Positions 5,396 through 7,050 of a stretch of 7,050 bases of DNA are shown here, one piece after another. The DNA comes from an uncultured Bacilli bacterium (GTDB taxonomy: Bacteria > Bacillota_I > Bacilli_A > RF39 > UBA660). A program made the translations under genes and the position numbers. Each line of letters begins with the position of its first letter. Position 1 is the first letter of the stretch. Location: the NCBI GenBank assembly GCA_947630415.1, contig CANRHM010000068.1:1-7050 (forward strand), read 5' to 3'. The notes beneath the pieces are model-generated. The model was given only the letters and a program-made list of their open reading frames with translations. It did not search any database and was not told the DNA's origin.

Positions 5396-7050
5396 ATGCA
5401 AAAAGACTTGTTAATGCAAATACTCAAGTGCGAAAAAGAAAATCGAAAAGTAGATATGGATTTATACGATTACCTTATCTCTTTATCCAAAGAGGAAGAA
5501 GACTTATTAAAATATGCTCTTTCTTTGGTTAGAGCAAAAGAAGTAAGTCTCTTTTTAAAGGATATTAAAGAGTTAAAAGATATGGATCGTCATATTCTAT
5601 ATCATCTTTTATGGAATTTAAAAGATTTAAAAGAGATTCCTGAACAAGAAAAGAAAAGACTTTTTTCAACTGTTGTTTTAGAGCAAGAAAGTTCTTTTTT
5701 ACTTTCGTTATTAAATGGGTACTTACATAATCCAGAAGCAAATTATATTAAATTATTTACCGATAAGAATTTAATTAAAAAACAGGCTAGTTGGAGAAGA
5801 TTATATGAAATTTTGTATAGTGCTCCTATCAGTCCTTTTGTAGTACGTCTTTTTACAGATGAAACACTTCTAAAACACGATACGTATACGAATACATTAA
5901 TTACTATTTTTGAAGCGAATAGGAATAAACAAAATAAAGTGTTATTCGATGGTTTAGCAGAACGTCTTAGTTCGGATAGTCTAACCCATAATGAAGAAAA
6001 CTATCAAGCCTTTATGGAAGCCTTTCTAAATAGTTATAAAGTTCTTAGTGAAAAAGAAGAGAAGGGACTTATGGATAAAACACTTTATGAAAAATTAAAG
6101 AGTCAGTTATTTAAAACGTTTATTACTTTTTCACAAGGACATGAATTATTGAAAGATCCAACTCTATTTGTAGCATCATCCAAAGTTTTAAATAAAGCGT
6201 TTACCATTTCGATGAAGGAGAAACAAAATATTTTGTTGTACGATACTTTACTAGCGGTTCTTATGAATCCAGATTACTATCAAGATAAAGAATTGTATTT
6301 AACCTTATGTAACCGTTTGTCGAGTGCGCTACAAAGAGATTCCATTGTGGAAGTAAATACCTTTTTACAACTATTGGATCTATCTAAACCTTTATCCAAG
6401 AAGGAAACTCAAACGATTATTAAACGTTTTAACTTTTCGATGAAAGGGAAGAAATTAGCCGCTTTTTATGAAGTGGTAAGAAACGATGACTTAAGAATTA
6501 ACGAAGAAAAATGGATGGAGGCCATCAATACGATTTTATCTTTAGAAGAAGGTCATCCAAATATTTCATCAATTGTTAAAATAGCAACCTCTCCATCCCT
6601 TCTTAAAAAGGAATCGTTATATCGTTATACTTTAGGAGAAGCCAAGAAAGAAAAAGTGAATACCCTTGAACCAATGATTCCTGTATTGACGAGTGATCGT
6701 TTATTAGAAAATGAAAAAAGATATAAAAAAGTATTATCCATTTTATTTAAAACGTTACCTGAAAAGAACAATAAAACAGCTTATCTTATTTCACTTTTAT
6801 TAAAAGAAGATTTTCTAAATGATCCTAAATCCTATGACTATTTCTTAAGTAAAATTTCCTATATGATCGATAAAGAAATTGCATTTCCAGCGATTTTTGC
6901 AACGGACTCCGATACGATTCGAAAAAATCCTACTGTTTGGAAAGATACCCTTGAAAAGATTTCCTCTTGTAGTAGTGTGAGTCAAGGAATGAATATTTAT
7001 TATTCGGTGTATGGAGCTTTAAATGAAAATGAGAGTAGAACCTTACAAGA
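5396..7050 (+). CDS. Large helical-repeat protein of unknown function (3' end outside window)
   Basis: I read this frame directly from ATG 5396 to the last base: 551 codons without a stop, so the C-terminus lies outside. The start is supported by AAGGAAGTG (5382-5390) and the promoter at 5340-5368. The product is rich in Lys, Glu and Leu, with no signal peptide, membrane span or recognisable enzyme motif, so it is probably cytoplasmic and mostly helical. From about residue 110, a short Asp/Asn (often Asp/Asn-Pro) turn followed by a helix recurs near residues 112, 155, 194, 227, 254, 291, 330, 363, 399, 433, 476 and 511, mostly 33-39 apart. Examples are DPTLF, NPDYY, DPKSY and NPTVW. This suggests a degenerate alpha-solenoid, which usually binds protein or peptide partners; the specific role is unknown. 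It is not yrrD, which lies near yrrC in Bacillus. Confidence 0.85.
   Translation, partial: MQKDLLMQILKCEKENRKVDMDLYDYLISLSKEEEDLLKYALSLVRAKEVSLFLKDIKELKDMDRHILYHLLWNLKDLKEIPEQEKKRLFSTVVLEQESSFLLSLLNGYLHNPEANYIKLFTDKNLIKKQASWRRLYEILYSAPISPFVVRLFTDETLLKHDTYTNTLITIFEANRNKQNKVLFDGLAERLSSDSLTHNEENYQAFMEAFLNSYKVLSEKEEKGLMDKTLYEKLKSQLFKTFITFSQGHELLKDPTLFVASSKVLNKAFTISMKEKQNILLYDTLLAVLMNPDYYQDKELYLTLCNRLSSALQRDSIVEVNTFLQLLDLSKPLSKKETQTIIKRFNFSMKGKKLAAFYEVVRNDDLRINEEKWMEAINTILSLEEGHPNISSIVKIATSPSLLKKESLYRYTLGEAKKEKVNTLEPMIPVLTSDRLLENEKRYKKVLSILFKTLPEKNNKTAYLISLLLKEDFLNDPKSYDYFLSKISYMIDKEIAFPAIFATDSDTIRKNPTVWKDTLEKISSCSSVSQGMNIYYSVYGALNENESRTLQ

Noticed and set aside
1..7050. CRISPR array, tRNA, rRNA or riboswitch
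   Set aside because: No regularly spaced direct repeats and no recognisable tRNA, rRNA or riboswitch pattern were seen; the gaps between genes are short and accounted for.

Overview
The window reads as low-GC Bacillota (Bacilli-like) chromosome. It is strongly AT-rich, has GGAGG-type ribosome binding sites and sigma-A-like promoters, and every supported gene lies on the + strand. Trp is TGG and all visible stops are TAA, so nothing suggests a recoded genetic code. The protein families (an FGE/C-type-lectin-like protein with a diversified tail, an IS256-type element, RecD2) resemble those of uncultured gut Bacilli. That placement is inference.

Bases 1-501 are the 3' part of a gene whose last third switches abruptly to GC-rich, C-ending codons in a fixed scaffold of Gly, Phe and Arg codons. 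This is what the variable region (VR) of a diversity-generating retroelement (DGR) target looks like. A small hairpin lies at its 3' edge. No template repeat or reverse transcriptase is visible, so they must lie outside the window if the system is complete.

Bases 540-2756 are a complete IS256-family insertion sequence of 2217 bp, with 26-bp imperfect terminal inverted repeats and an 8-bp target duplication. It landed between the diversified gene and what was probably its terminator (2779-2810). It carries two genes instead of the usual one. The downstream gene is a transposase with D174, D240 and E346 intact. The upstream gene encodes a 262-residue protein that aligns without a gap to the catalytic half of that transposase (offset 150) but has lost all three catalytic acids and the CxxH pair. 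The genes overlap by one base (TAATG). This catalytically dead, cotranscribed partner inside an apparently intact IS is the most unusual system in the window.

Bases 2835-5326 hold recD2, a 730-residue SF1 DNA helicase with its own extended -10 promoter. It is followed by a 57-residue single-membrane-span protein, a neighbour pairing that recalls yrrC-yrzQ of Bacillus, and then an intrinsic terminator. From 5340 a good promoter (TTGCAT, 17 bp, TATAAT) drives a large gene open to the window end. Its product is at least 551 residues, cytoplasmic and helical, and seems to be built of degenerate repeats of about 36 residues. Its function is not recognisable.

There is no gene-free stretch over 300 bases. 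The longest is 2622-2862, which holds the IS right end, the target duplication, a terminator and the recD2 promoter.
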